A DNA stretch of 64,000 bases from CALLPQ01 sp964392325 (GTDB lineage: Bacteria; Pseudomonadota; Alphaproteobacteria; Caulobacterales; Parvularculaceae). Each line of letters starts with the position of its first letter. Position 1 is the first letter of the stretch. Made by a program: the position numbers and the translations under genes. Location: NCBI GenBank assembly GCA_964392325.1, contig CAYMPJ010000003.1, forward strand, positions 62,001 through 126,000, read 5' to 3'. The notes under the pieces are model-generated. The model was not told the origin of the DNA. It saw only the letters and a list, made by a program, of their open reading frames with translations, and did no database searches. This document shows, in pieces, positions 27,105-36,151 of the stretch.

Positions 27105-28490
27105 ATGTTGTATTCTGCGTATGAATTGGGCGTGACAGTATTTTCACCAGCGCGTATTGCTGCGGGATTTGGAGCAAGAGCTTGGCGCTCCCCCATGAAC
27201 CCTCTGGCGCAGACATGGTTGGGTCGCTCATCAGCAGCGGCTCTGGACCTGTTTGAAAATGCGACAAGGCGCTACCCCAAACCTGAATGGGGCATTGATT
27301 CAACCACCATTAATGGTGTGCGCGTACCGGTCACCATAGAAGAAACCCATCGCAAGGATTTTTGTTCACTCATTCATTTCAAGCGCGATGCGGCTGCATT
27401 GAAAAAAGCGAAAGCTGCAGGCGATCAAAAAGATAAAGGCACCGATCCTTGTGTTATGATTGTCGCTCCTCTGTCCGGCCATTATGCAACTTTATTGCGC
27501 GGTACGGTCGAGGCGATGATCAAGGAGCATGATGTTTATATAACCGATTGGGTTGATGCGCGCACAGTTCCCGTAACAGCAGGCCGGTTTGATCTAAATG
27601 ACTATATTGATTATCTGATTGAATTCATCCGTGTGCTGAACCCATTATCTGATGGTGCTGGTGTTAACACGATGGCGGTGTGTCAGCCCGGGCCTGCGCT
27701 CATGGCCGCGGCGGCAATCATGGCTGAAGATAAAGACCCGGCGCGCCCTGCCTCAATGACAATTATGGGTAGTCCGATTGATACAAGACGCTCGCCGACT
27801 GTGCCCAATGTTTTATCTAAAGAGCGGCCTTATGAATGGTTTGCGCAGAATATGATTCAAACGGTTCCGGCGCCCTATCCCGGTGTTTTTAGAAGAGTTT
27901 ATCCCGGGTTTATTCAGCTTTATTCATTTTTGTCGATGAATTCAGACCGGCATCTCAATGCGCAGTATGATTATTTTCAACATCTGGTTGAGGGTGATGG
28001 GGATAGTGCCGATAAACATCGCACCTTTTATGATGAGTATCTTGCCGTTCTCGATATGACCGAGGAATGTTATCTGCAAACGATCCGCGATGTTTTCCAG
28101 GAGCATTCTCTGGCAAAGGGAACCTTTATGCATCGTGGGCGCTTGGTTGACCCATCTGCGATAACCGATATCGCATTGATGACGGTTGAAGGCGAGAAAG
28201 ATGATATTTCCGGGATTGGTCAAACCCAGGCCGCACATGATTTGTGCACGAACATTCCTGAAAATATGAAGATTGATTATATACAGCCAAATGTTGGCCA
28301 TTACGGCGTTTTTAATGGCTCGCGTTGGCGCAGCGAAATTCAACCGCGCATTCGCGATTTTATCCGAACGAAAAAAAGCAAACCGGCTACAAAAAGCAAA
28401 AGTGTAGCAGCCAAAAAAGCGGCCCCCAAAAAAGCCATCAAGAATTCGGCTAAAAAGCCGACAGGAAAAACAGCCAAAAAACGGGCGTAA
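27105..28490 (+). CDS. phaZ: Intracellular polyhydroxybutyrate depolymerase PhaZ with a lysine-rich tail
   Basis: Mobilises stored PHB into 3-hydroxybutyrate or CoA products at the granule surface; 461 residues. The active-site nucleophile is expected to be C193 in AVCQPGPAL, the Cys box of Ralstonia PhaZa1-type depolymerases in place of a GxSxG serine. MIVAPLSGHYATLLRGTVEAM and DVYITDWVDAR are family blocks, and the closing His is near NVGHYGVFNGSRWR. After residue about 420 there is a 40-residue Lys/Ala/Pro tail resembling histone H1 or the DNA-binding tail of PhaM. It ends one base from the convergent DUF2244 gene. Confidence 0.94.
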   Translation: MLYSAYELGVTVFSPARIAAGFGARAWRSPMNPLAQTWLGRSSAAALDLFENATRRYPKPEWGIDSTTINGVRVPVTIEETHRKDFCSLIHFKRDAAALKKAKAAGDQKDKGTDPCVMIVAPLSGHYATLLRGTVEAMIKEHDVYITDWVDARTVPVTAGRFDLNDYIDYLIEFIRVLNPLSDGAGVNTMAVCQPGPALMAAAAIMAEDKDPARPASMTIMGSPIDTRRSPTVPNVLSKERPYEWFAQNMIQTVPAPYPGVFRRVYPGFIQLYSFLSMNSDRHLNAQYDYFQHLVEGDGDSADKHRTFYDEYLAVLDMTEECYLQTIRDVFQEHSLAKGTFMHRGRLVDPSAITDIALMTVEGEKDDISGIGQTQAAHDLCTNIPENMKIDYIQPNVGHYGVFNGSRWRSEIQPRIRDFIRTKKSKPATKSKSVAAKKAAPKKAIKNSAKKPTGKTAKKRA

Positions 28491-28491
28491 A

Positions 28492-29076
28492 TTATCCCGA
28501 TTTTATGGCCATTTGCAGAGCTTCTTTTAGTCTTTCGCCAAGCGCGCCCCGTTCTTTAGGGGATAAAAATGATCCTACGATCAGGGTCTCCCCTTTATAG
28601 TGAAGCCCGATTTGACTCTCATGACGCACGGGACTGTCATAGGTGATGCGGGTCCAGTATGGCGGTAGAGACCATTGCAACTCATGGCCTGATGGTAATA
28701 CTCGCGAAACCAACATTTCGTCTGCACTAATGCGAATACGCTCATGTAATCGCCCTTGCCGATAGCTTACTTTAAAAGCGAGCCACACGAAAAAGATATC
28801 GAGGCCGCCAAAGATTAAAATTGGCCACGCCCCGGCTAAAGTAAAACCAACCCCTAAGGCAAGATTGACGATTATCACAATGCCCATCACTGCGATAAAG
28901 CCATTATTGGGAAGGGAGCGATTGGGATAGAGCAAAGCTTCGAAGTTGTCGTCGCCCTTTTGATCGCCCGTGCCCCAAAACTCTTTTCCCGTTATCCCAG
29001 AGGGCATATCAATGCGGCGACCCTTAATGGCCGGGGCCATCGTTTCCGTGATAGTGGCGCTAGAGATAATGCTCAT
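28492..29076 (-). CDS. DUF2244 membrane protein
   Basis: A 194-residue DUF2244 protein: an N-terminal segment with NFEALLYPNRSLPNNGF, two membrane helices (about 62-80 and 84-102), then a soluble part RISADEMLVSRVLPSGHELQWSLPP...WTRITYDS that matches the family. The function is unknown. DUF2244 genes are commonly found beside nth in alphaproteobacteria, and nth is the divergent neighbour here. Its stop is separated from that of convergent phaZ by a single base. Confidence 0.9.
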   Translation of the reverse strand: MSIISSATITETMAPAIKGRRIDMPSGITGKEFWGTGDQKGDDNFEALLYPNRSLPNNGFIAVMGIVIIVNLALGVGFTLAGAWPILIFGGLDIFFVWLAFKVSYRQGRLHERIRISADEMLVSRVLPSGHELQWSLPPYWTRITYDSPVRHESQIGLHYKGETLIVGSFLSPKERGALGERLKEALQMAIKSG

Positions 29077-29210
29077 AGGGATAAGCTATCAAATCGCGTG
29101 ACTGTGTAAAATGGGCCAATATGACACGTTCGAATATAAGCTAGCGTCTTGACCTGTTGACCATATCGACCCATTTTTGCCGATAACGCCAGATGAAAGC
29201 TGTAATCCCC

Positions 29211-30032
29211 ATGGCCAAGCGTAAAATGACGCATCAGCAAATAGATGGATTTTATCGCACTCTGGCGACTGCGTCGCCCGAGCCGGAAACCGAGCTCAAT
29301 TACACCTCCCCTTATACATTATTGGTCGCGGTGGTGCTTTCTGCACAGGCAACCGATATTGGCGTAAATAAAGCAACCGCGAGACTATTCCCCATTGCCG
29401 ATACTCCCGAAAAAATGGTGGCCCTTGGGGTCGAGGGGGTCAGCGAATATGTAAAAACGATTGGTTTGTGGCGAGGCAAAGCCAAAAATGTCGTGGCACT
29501 CTCCCAAATTCTTCTTGATAAATATAATGGTGAGGTTCCCGCAGATCGCGATACATTGGAAACTCTGCCCGGTGTTGGGCGAAAGACAGCAAATGTCGTG
29601 TGTAATGTCGTTTTTGGGCAACCAACCATCGCGGTCGATACGCATCTTTTTCGCATTGGAAACCGAACGGGCATGGCTCCCGGTAAAACGCCACTGGAGG
29701 TTGAGCGAGGCCTTGAGAAAGCTACGCCAGATGAGTTTATTCAGCATGCCCATCATTGGTTGATTTTGCATGGACGTTATATATGTAAGGCCCGCACGCC
29801 AGAATGTTATCGCTGCATCGTTTCCCAATTTTGTCTTTATAAGGATAAAACACCCAAAAGCATTCCAGTAAAAAAGGGAAGCGTAAAAAAGACAACCAAG
29901 AAAAAGAAGGCTGTAAAAGCAAACTCGAAAAAAACAGCAAAAAAGACGAGCAAGAAGATGGCCAACAAACCCTCCTTGCGGGTGGGTGGTAAAAAAACCA
30001 AGTCAGGAAAAAGCACTGGCGCTGCAAAATGA
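29211..30032 (+). CDS. nth: Endonuclease III with a lysine-rich C-terminal tail
   Basis: A bifunctional base-excision repair glycosylase/AP lyase for oxidised pyrimidines. The HhH motif LPGVGRKTANVV carries the catalytic Lys, and VDTHLFRIGNRTG supplies the catalytic Asp. The 4Fe-4S loop is complete as C-x6-C-x2-C-x5-C (CKARTPECYRCIVSQFC). About 55 residues follow the cluster, almost entirely Lys, Thr, Ser, Asn and Gly, a tail absent in E. coli Nth. The start is ambiguous: ATG at 29193 or 29211, neither with a clear Shine-Dalgarno; 29211 fits family length better. pyrF follows after 35 bp. Confidence 0.94.
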   Translation: MAKRKMTHQQIDGFYRTLATASPEPETELNYTSPYTLLVAVVLSAQATDIGVNKATARLFPIADTPEKMVALGVEGVSEYVKTIGLWRGKAKNVVALSQILLDKYNGEVPADRDTLETLPGVGRKTANVVCNVVFGQPTIAVDTHLFRIGNRTGMAPGKTPLEVERGLEKATPDEFIQHAHHWLILHGRYICKARTPECYRCIVSQFCLYKDKTPKSIPVKKGSVKKTTKKKKAVKANSKKTAKKTSKKMANKPSLRVGGKKTKSGKSTGAAK

Positions 30033-30067
30033 AAATATAAAGACAGCAAAAAGAAGACTTAAAAATT

Positions 30068-30778
30068 ATGAGTGATATGCGTGACAGGATAATTATTGCA
30101 TTGGATGTTCCAACGGTTGAGGAGGCGCAGGGCCTTGTTGATAGTCTTGGGGATCAGGGAATATTTTACAAAATCGGCTATCAGCTTATTCCCCTTGATG
30201 GTTTGGAGCTGGCCAAGCGTCTGGTTCTGGCAGGCAAGAAGGTTTTTCTAGATTTTAAATTTCACGATATTGGGGCAACTGTGGAGCGCGGCACTCGAAG
30301 CGTTGCAACCCTTGGGTGTGATTTTCTAACTGTGCACGCGGATCCTGACGTGCTTGCTGGCGCAATAACCGGAAGGGGAGACAATCCAAGGTTGAAAATA
30401 CTGGCGATCACCGTATTGACCAGCCAGTCCCAAGAAAGCCTTTTAAAACTCGGTATCAACACTCCCATCACTGACCTTGTCTTGCAACGCACCCAAATGG
30501 CCCTCGACGCGGGGGCAGATGGTGTTGTGGCCTCGGCGCAAGAGGCTACGATAATTCGCAGTCATTTCGGATCCGGATTTGATATTGTAACACCTGGCAT
30601 TAGGCCGAAAGGGAGCGCTATGGACGACCAAAAGCGGATTGTTACCCCGGCAATGGCAATCCAGAATGGGGCCAGCCATTTGGTTATAGGCAGGCCGATC
30701 GTGCGCGCGCCCGACCCCGCGCGTGCCTATCAGTCTATCCTGGAAGAAGTGGAAGCGGCGCTAGCAAATGGGGCTTGA
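30068..30778 (+). CDS. pyrF: Orotidine 5'-phosphate decarboxylase
   Basis: The last step of de novo UMP synthesis (OMP to UMP plus CO2). It has 236 residues, normal for the bacterial single-domain enzyme. The catalytic Asp-Lys-Asp set lies in FLDFKFHDIGATVERG (consensus DxKxxD). The phosphate-binding end is TPGIRPKGSAMDDQKR followed by HLVIGRPIVRAPDPARAY. It lies 35 bp after nth on the same strand. No pyrimidine-linked attenuator or other control element is evident upstream. Confidence 0.97.
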   Translation: MSDMRDRIIIALDVPTVEEAQGLVDSLGDQGIFYKIGYQLIPLDGLELAKRLVLAGKKVFLDFKFHDIGATVERGTRSVATLGCDFLTVHADPDVLAGAITGRGDNPRLKILAITVLTSQSQESLLKLGINTPITDLVLQRTQMALDAGADGVVASAQEATIIRSHFGSGFDIVTPGIRPKGSAMDDQKRIVTPAMAIQNGASHLVIGRPIVRAPDPARAYQSILEEVEAALANGA

Positions 30779-30998
30779 AAACGCCCTATCCTTGACTATC
30801 TCAATACCTAGACCGGAAGCGAACGAGCCTGATCGATATATGGTGAAATCTTTAGATTTAATTCGCCTCTCGCTTATGCTTTACTCTGTGGCAGAATGCA
30901 CAAAGTAATCAACAAAAATACGCATTCCCGGAAGTTTCTTTTGACCTAATGTTGCCGGTCAATTTTTTGGGCTTGAAATAATTTCGTAGGAGGAAAAA

Positions 30999-32855
30999 GT
31001 GTCAGATGTAATCCCCCCCAAAAACACTTCACATAATTCTGCGCGTTTAAATCCATCATCAGATATTGCCCCAAGCCCAACTGGAAATATGTCGGAAAAC
31101 GCCGTTACTTCTGAACAAAAGCCGAGCGTTAATATAATTCCCTCCAGAACCCCAAAAAAAATAGAAAAATCCATTGAACGCCGTGCCAGTCGTTCCATCT
31201 TTTTTGCTTTTCTGGAACGGGCCCGGAAGTCTGGTGGCGGTACGGTTGCGGTCATTGACGGAGACGGAAAGAAGATAAGTTATAAAGATATCGTTCGCGG
31301 GGCTTTTGCTCTTGGCGGGCCAATCGCTAAACGCACAACAAAAGATGAAGCGGTAGGCATTTTATTGCCGACAGGGGCGGGGGTTGTGATTTCCCTGTTT
31401 GCACTGCATGGGTGCGGGCGAATACCGGCAATGTTAAATTTCACCGCCGGTGTAAAAAATCTCAAACAGGCGGCAAAGTCAGCAAAAATAACGAAAGTTT
31501 TAACAGCAAAAAAGTTTATCGAGATCGCCAAACTTGAAAAGCTGGTCGAAGACCTCTCCGATGAACTCGAATTTATCTATCTTGAAGATGTTCGCGAGGA
31601 GATTGGCCTACCCGATAAATTGCGTGCGATCTTTGGGCCGTTAATCCCTTCAATGCTGGCCCATCAGCCAAATCCAGATGCTACCGGTGTGATTTTGTTT
31701 ACTTCCGGTACGGAGGGCTCTCCCAAGGGGGTTGTACTCAGCCATAAAAACGTCCTTGCCAATGTTGAGCAAATTTCAAACCATGTTGAACTCGATCCCA
31801 ATGATGTTTTCTTCAATCCTCTGCCAGCTTTTCATTGTTATGGCCTGACAGCGGGTAGTTTGTGGCCAATTATACAAGGGCACCCTGTCGTGTTTCACCC
31901 CTCGCCCTTACAAACCAAAATCATACCCAAGCGCATCTTCGAGACCAGTTCTACTGTGCTGTTTGCGACAGATACATTCTTGCAGCAATATATGCGCGCC
32001 AGCGATGAGGGCGGAATGAGTTCCTTGCGTATTGCCGTGTGCGGCGCGGAACGCGTGCGCGATGAGACGCGTCAAAAGGCCGAGACAAAGTTCGCTTTTC
32101 AGGTTCTTGAAGGATATGGCGTTACCGAGGCCTCTCCCGTATTAGCCGCTAACCAGCCTGAAGATATTCGTAACGGAACAGTTGGCAAGATGTTACCAAC
32201 CATTGAGTCGCGTTTAGAAGCCGTTGAAGGTTTGGACGGCGCGGGGCGCTTACATGTGCGCGGCGCTAATATAATGAAGGGCTATCTGTCTCCGGATGCA
32301 CCAGGGGAGTTGCAACCTCTTGGCAATGATGGCTGGTATGATACGGGTGATGTTGTTGCGATTGATGATGAGGGTTATGTATCGATCCGTGGGCGGTTGA
32401 AACGATTTGCAAAAATTGGCGGCGAAATGGTCTCGCTTACCGTGGTTGAAAACTGTGCATGTTCGGTCTGGCCCGGAAATATGCATGCAGCAGCTATATT
32501 GCCCGATCCTAAAAAGGGCGAACAAATTGTTTTATTGACGGATTATCAAGAGCCAGATCGAGCCCATTTGCTGCGGTGGGCACAGTCTCACGGCGTGCCT
32601 GAAATTGCCGTTCCTAAAAAAATTCTCAGTGTAGATGCAATCCCGGTGTTAGGTACCGGTAAGACCGATTTTGTATCTGTTACGGCTTTGGCAAAAGAGC
32701 AATTAGAACAGGGAAGTAGACCCAAGAAAATTGAGAATGCGCCAGAGGCATCAAATCAGACGGCGGTTCAAGATGCAGATATGGCGCAGGCCCAAAAAGA
32801 TGTCACGCCCGACTCGGTGTTAGATGGGATAGAGCTCCCGAAGGCTGCGGAGTAA
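30999..32855 (+). CDS. AMP-binding acyl-ACP/acyl-CoA synthetase-like protein
   Basis: A 618-residue adenylate-forming enzyme resembling the C-terminal acyl-ACP synthetase domain of Aas (2-acylglycerophosphoethanolamine acyltransferase/synthetase), without the acyltransferase half. The A3 loop is LFTSGTEGSPKGVVLSHKN, the A5 region is GYGVTEASPV, the A7 Asp is in DGWYDTGDVV, and the A8 hinge RGRLKRFAKIGGEMVS carries the usual Gly. The catalytic lysine is likely in VLGTGKTDFVSV. The first 65 residues are Ser/Pro/Asn rich and look disordered. GTG start with TAGGAGG six bases upstream. Its last 53 bp overlap the convergent PEP-CTERM gene. Confidence 0.9.
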   Translation: MSDVIPPKNTSHNSARLNPSSDIAPSPTGNMSENAVTSEQKPSVNIIPSRTPKKIEKSIERRASRSIFFAFLERARKSGGGTVAVIDGDGKKISYKDIVRGAFALGGPIAKRTTKDEAVGILLPTGAGVVISLFALHGCGRIPAMLNFTAGVKNLKQAAKSAKITKVLTAKKFIEIAKLEKLVEDLSDELEFIYLEDVREEIGLPDKLRAIFGPLIPSMLAHQPNPDATGVILFTSGTEGSPKGVVLSHKNVLANVEQISNHVELDPNDVFFNPLPAFHCYGLTAGSLWPIIQGHPVVFHPSPLQTKIIPKRIFETSSTVLFATDTFLQQYMRASDEGGMSSLRIAVCGAERVRDETRQKAETKFAFQVLEGYGVTEASPVLAANQPEDIRNGTVGKMLPTIESRLEAVEGLDGAGRLHVRGANIMKGYLSPDAPGELQPLGNDGWYDTGDVVAIDDEGYVSIRGRLKRFAKIGGEMVSLTVVENCACSVWPGNMHAAAILPDPKKGEQIVLLTDYQEPDRAHLLRWAQSHGVPEIAVPKKILSVDAIPVLGTGKTDFVSVTALAKEQLEQGSRPKKIENAPEASNQTAVQDADMAQAQKDVTPDSVLDGIELPKAAE

Positions 32856-33483
32856 CGTGTCTTTTATTGGGGTTGTGTGTCGGGGGCGGTCTTTGCGTTT
32901 GCGCCACTTGATAGCGAACTGTTTTTGCGCGCCATGCAATGCCCAAAAACCCTAATATCATCAAACCCCAAATATGGGGTTCAGGGGTCGGCGCTGTTAC
33001 GGATACAACCTCGCCATTTATCTGGATGTAATCAACTTGTACGCCCTCTACATTTTGACTGGTAGCTCGCGTTAATATTTCTATAATGTTACACCCGCCA
33101 AAACTTGCACAATTGCGTTCGACAAATCCATTGAGACTGACTGTTGAGCCAGACAAGAAAAAGCGCCGACCGGCGAACTGAAAATTATCCCCGTCTAAAC
33201 GCCCAAAACGAACTTCGCCAATTGCTGCGCCGCCGCTTATTGGCTGTGTAAAAATAGAAACATTGTCGTTTCCACTCGCGGAAAATGGTTGGTCAAACAA
33301 AAGTTGTAACGATGGGCTTCTCGCAACCAACACACTCGCATTATCGCCAGCCGTGGAGATTGCCGCCGTTTCTATTTCATTGAGTTGCTTAGGACCAATA
33401 AAGGTAGCCGATGCGCCGTGGGCGTGCTGGCTCTGAAAAAGCCAAAGCCCAATAACCACCATAAATATATGCAGGCGCACCAT
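32803..33483 (-). CDS. PEP-CTERM (PEPxxW-type) exported protein
   Basis: A 226-residue secreted protein: signal peptide about 1-23 (ending HAHGA), a small beta-rich body with one Cys pair (C125, C131), then a C-terminal sorting signal with PEP at 167-169, W172 (PEPHIWGLMILGFLG), a hydrophobic helix, and Arg at 185. This is the PEPxxWA-type signal cleaved by exosortases. Usually the chain ends within about ten residues of that Arg; here it runs 41 residues further (Gln/Pro/His/Arg rich), into the convergent acyl-ACP synthetase gene. It diverges from the exosortase operon and is the only PEP-CTERM substrate seen in the window. Confidence 0.85.
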   Translation of the reverse strand: MVRLHIFMVVIGLWLFQSQHAHGASATFIGPKQLNEIETAAISTAGDNASVLVARSPSLQLLFDQPFSASGNDNVSIFTQPISGGAAIGEVRFGRLDGDNFQFAGRRFFLSGSTVSLNGFVERNCASFGGCNIIEILTRATSQNVEGVQVDYIQINGEVVSVTAPTPEPHIWGLMILGFLGIAWRAKTVRYQVAQTQRPPPTHNPNKRHVTPQPSGALSHLTPSRA

Positions 33484-33795
33484 ATTTAGAAACCAATTTG
33501 ATTCGAGAAAAACTAAAATTCGCTCATTGAGTATACGGGGCAGCCCTTAACTGATTTTTAAAAATTATGCTTAAAAAAATTTAAGAGATATGAAAAAATC
33601 GTAAAGAAAAAAATTTGAACGGTCGAACTTGTGAAAAAAGTGACCAATCCTTCAAAATTAGGAATGCGTTCAACTTTTTTGCTTATTGCTAAGAGAGCTT
33701 TCATCCATGCTCGCAAAGAGGGGAATTTACGCGCGGGAGAAGCCCCGCTGACCTGCTATTGGCTGGCTCGGAAGATGAGTATTAGGAGTAATAAA
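33484..33795. promoter_or_regulatory. Divergent control region of the exosortase locus
   Basis: About 310 bp between the PEP-CTERM gene and the first gene of the exosortase run. The part at 33545-33620 is strongly A+T rich (long A-tracts), a likely promoter zone. Nearer the operon is a small GC-rich stem, GCGGG (33733-33737) with CCCGC (33744-33748) around a six-base loop. I compared it with c-di-GMP and cobalamin riboswitch cores and could not match either. An open frame from 33631 enters the PPIase gene, but the Shine-Dalgarno supports a start at 33796, so most of this is untranslated leader. Confidence 0.4.
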
Positions 33796-34752
33796 ATGTT
33801 TAAAGATAGAGCGCTATTTTACAGGGCTAAAAGAAAACCCCTCTTTCGCAATATGCTTTATGTGTTGAGTGCAATTGCTCCAGCCGCGATTGTAGCCACC
33901 TCTACGCCAGCTTACTCTTTTGAGGGCCGTGAAAAAGTCTCTAGCGGAAAAACGCAAGTTTTAGCCCGGATCGGAAAACGCGAAATCACATCAAATGAAT
34001 TGCGTGTCGAAATGGCTCGCCTTGGTATGACCCAACCTGATCTGCAAGCCGAGCAATTCGCACTGCAGAGCATTATCAACCGGCACTTGCTTGTTCAGGC
34101 CGCTATGAAATCAAATGTTCATCGCAAACCCGATGCTGCATTGCGGGTTAAAGCAGCTCAAGATCAAACCCTTGCCGATTATTATTTGGCCACGGCCTCA
34201 CAGCCCCCTGAACCAACATTATCAGAAATTGAAGATTATATAACGGCGAATGCCGGCTTGTTTGCAGACCGGAAGCTATATGATTTTTCGGTAGTCACAA
34301 TGCCAACGGTTGATTTTAGTGAAGAGGAAATGGCACCTTTGTTTAGCGAGACAAAGGATTTTGCGGCCTTGATTGCGGTTTTAAAAGAGAAGCAATTGTC
34401 GTTTAATCTAAAACCGCTCTCGCAAGCGTCTTCATCATTTCCAACTCAAATACGAAAGCAATTACTGCAATATGATGTAGGCGATAACATAATTATTAAG
34501 TCCGATAGCGATACACAGATTATGAAAATTGTGAGCCTGAAAGCAGCTCCGCTAAATAGTGAAAAGTGGCCCGCAATCGCTCGGCGTATTGTTATGGAGG
34601 AAAACGCGGTTACCAAAGCCAGATCGCTTGTCGATAATCTGAAAGTAGGAAACCGGGTTACATATTATCGCACTGACTTGGTGCCAGTGATCACCGAAAA
34701 TCCTGATACCCCATCCCCTCACGGGGCTAACTCGAGTTCGTCAGGAAAATAA
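33796..34752 (+). CDS. EpsD-like peptidylprolyl isomerase of the exosortase locus
   Basis: A 318-residue envelope protein like EpsD, the parvulin/SurA-related protein of PEP-CTERM exopolysaccharide loci. A signal or anchor segment lies at about 20-42. A SurA-like N-domain follows (RIGKREITSNELRVEMARLG...AEQFALQSIINRHLLVQAA), then a divergent PPIase-like region. The frame is open 55 codons further upstream, but AGGAG at 33784-33788, seven bases before the ATG at 33796, fixes the start. The C-terminus is Ser/Pro rich. It leads the operon and is followed after 9 bp by the chain-length protein. The catalytic parvulin residues are not obvious, so it may be a chaperone only. Confidence 0.78.
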   Translation: MFKDRALFYRAKRKPLFRNMLYVLSAIAPAAIVATSTPAYSFEGREKVSSGKTQVLARIGKREITSNELRVEMARLGMTQPDLQAEQFALQSIINRHLLVQAAMKSNVHRKPDAALRVKAAQDQTLADYYLATASQPPEPTLSEIEDYITANAGLFADRKLYDFSVVTMPTVDFSEEEMAPLFSETKDFAALIAVLKEKQLSFNLKPLSQASSSFPTQIRKQLLQYDVGDNIIIKSDSDTQIMKIVSLKAAPLNSEKWPAIARRIVMEENAVTKARSLVDNLKVGNRVTYYRTDLVPVITENPDTPSPHGANSSSSGK

Positions 34753-34761
34753 GCACTCGGC

Positions 34762-36150
34762 ATGGAACTGGATCCGATTAAAATTTTCTTTGGCCTAAAA
34801 GCACGCAAATGGTTGATCCTTTTGTGCGCTTTACTTATGGCGGCGCTCGGGGCGCTGGCCAGCTACAAATTGCCAAAAGTCTATGAGGCCAGGTCTGTCG
34901 TGCAAGTTGACTCAGATCAAAAAAATGCACTAACGGGGCGGTTGGAGAGTACGGTCAGAGTTGGTGAGTTCTTAGGTCAGCAAGCTGCCATTGCCCAAAG
35001 CAGAACTGTTGCTTTGGTTGTCATTGATCGCCTGATTGAAGAAGGCTTCTTCTCAATGGCGGATTTTGAAGATACTTGGCGCAAACGAACAGGCGGCGAG
35101 ACAATTGCCGGCAATGATGCCAGGCTTTGGGCTGCTGACCAGATTTTGGCTAGCCTTACAGTTACTGGTGATGCATTGGCAAGTTCGCTTACTTTTACAT
35201 TTGTTAGCAGTGATCCGTCTCAATCGGCAAAATTATCAAATGCATTTTCCAGTGCTTATATGGTGACGGTTTTAAATCAGCGCCAAAGACGGGCAACGAG
35301 GAATGCACAAAAATTTTCTGATGAAACCTTCAATCTTGCCCGGGACGTTGAAGCGGCAAAGCAAGAATTATCAGACTATCGCGCAGAATCCGGCATTGTC
35401 GGTGTAAATACAGCCCGACTGGAAGCTGCGGAAGTTGAGCTTGCCGCACTAACCAACCGGCTTGGGGATGCGCGGGCAGATGTTTCTGAAGCTCAGTCGC
35501 TTCTTCGCGAGGCGAATGATTTAACAATTGATAGTTTATTAAATTTGCCATTGGGAGAGGGAAATTTACCCGGACGACAAGCGCAAGTGCGTCTTGGCTC
35601 TGTGGCGATACAATTGGCCCGATTGAGCGAACGGTTTGGTCCCAGTTACCCGGATTTAATTGAATTACAACGCGAAAAGAGAAAACTGGAAAATAACATT
35701 CTCGACTCAATCCAGAATCGATTTGCATACGCAAAAAGGAGATTGCGAGAATTGGAAGAGGCAACAGGCGAGCAAAAGAAAGTTGTATTGAGCCTGCAGG
35801 AACGAAAACAGACTTTCGATGATCTTGAAAAAACTGTTGATAGTCGGCGCGATACTTTTGATTTAGTCAGTGCACGCTCACTGCAAGAAAGCTTGCAGTC
35901 TCGCATAGATGTTGTTGATGTTTTACTGTTGGCGCGCGCTGTGCCCGATAGTGTGCCCACCCTTCCCCCTTTACATGTATTGGTAATATTAGGCTTGGTG
36001 TTGGGTACCGGGCTCGGCGTAGTGACTGCATTTTTGCTTGAACTGATTACGCAGAAAATACGCCTAAAGAAAACCGTTGAAACAATATTGAATGTACCTG
36101 TTTTGAGCGAATTGGAACTCGATAGTGGTTTGAGTAGGGAGTATTTTTAA
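34762..36150 (+). CDS. Wzz/EpsF-type polysaccharide chain-length determinant
   Basis: A polysaccharide co-polymerase (462 residues) expected to control exopolysaccharide length and bridge to export. A first membrane helix (about 17-35) is followed by the Wzz domain (KVYEARSVVQVD). A long coiled-coil region (about 195-385) contains RFGPSYPDLIELQREK. A proline-flanked second helix follows (about 402-425, PDSVPTLPPLHVLVILGL). There is no fused kinase domain; that function would be the next gene, two bases downstream. The arrangement matches EpsF/EpsG of XrtA-type loci and HfsA/HfsB of Caulobacter. Confidence 0.9.
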   Translation: MELDPIKIFFGLKARKWLILLCALLMAALGALASYKLPKVYEARSVVQVDSDQKNALTGRLESTVRVGEFLGQQAAIAQSRTVALVVIDRLIEEGFFSMADFEDTWRKRTGGETIAGNDARLWAADQILASLTVTGDALASSLTFTFVSSDPSQSAKLSNAFSSAYMVTVLNQRQRRATRNAQKFSDETFNLARDVEAAKQELSDYRAESGIVGVNTARLEAAEVELAALTNRLGDARADVSEAQSLLREANDLTIDSLLNLPLGEGNLPGRQAQVRLGSVAIQLARLSERFGPSYPDLIELQREKRKLENNILDSIQNRFAYAKRRLRELEEATGEQKKVVLSLQERKQTFDDLEKTVDSRRDTFDLVSARSLQESLQSRIDVVDVLLLARAVPDSVPTLPPLHVLVILGLVLGTGLGVVTAFLLELITQKIRLKKTVETILNVPVLSELELDSGLSREYF

Positions 36151-36151
36151 A

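Noticed and set aside
29385..29828. A 147-codon frame on the minus strand opposite nth.
   Set aside because: It is a shadow of nth: the real gene has all catalytic motifs, and the opposing frame has none.
33690..33780. A c-di-GMP riboswitch ahead of the exosortase operon (GCAAAG near a GC-rich stem).
   Set aside because: The rest of the GEMM core and the tetraloop-receptor parts are not found; the match is six bases long.
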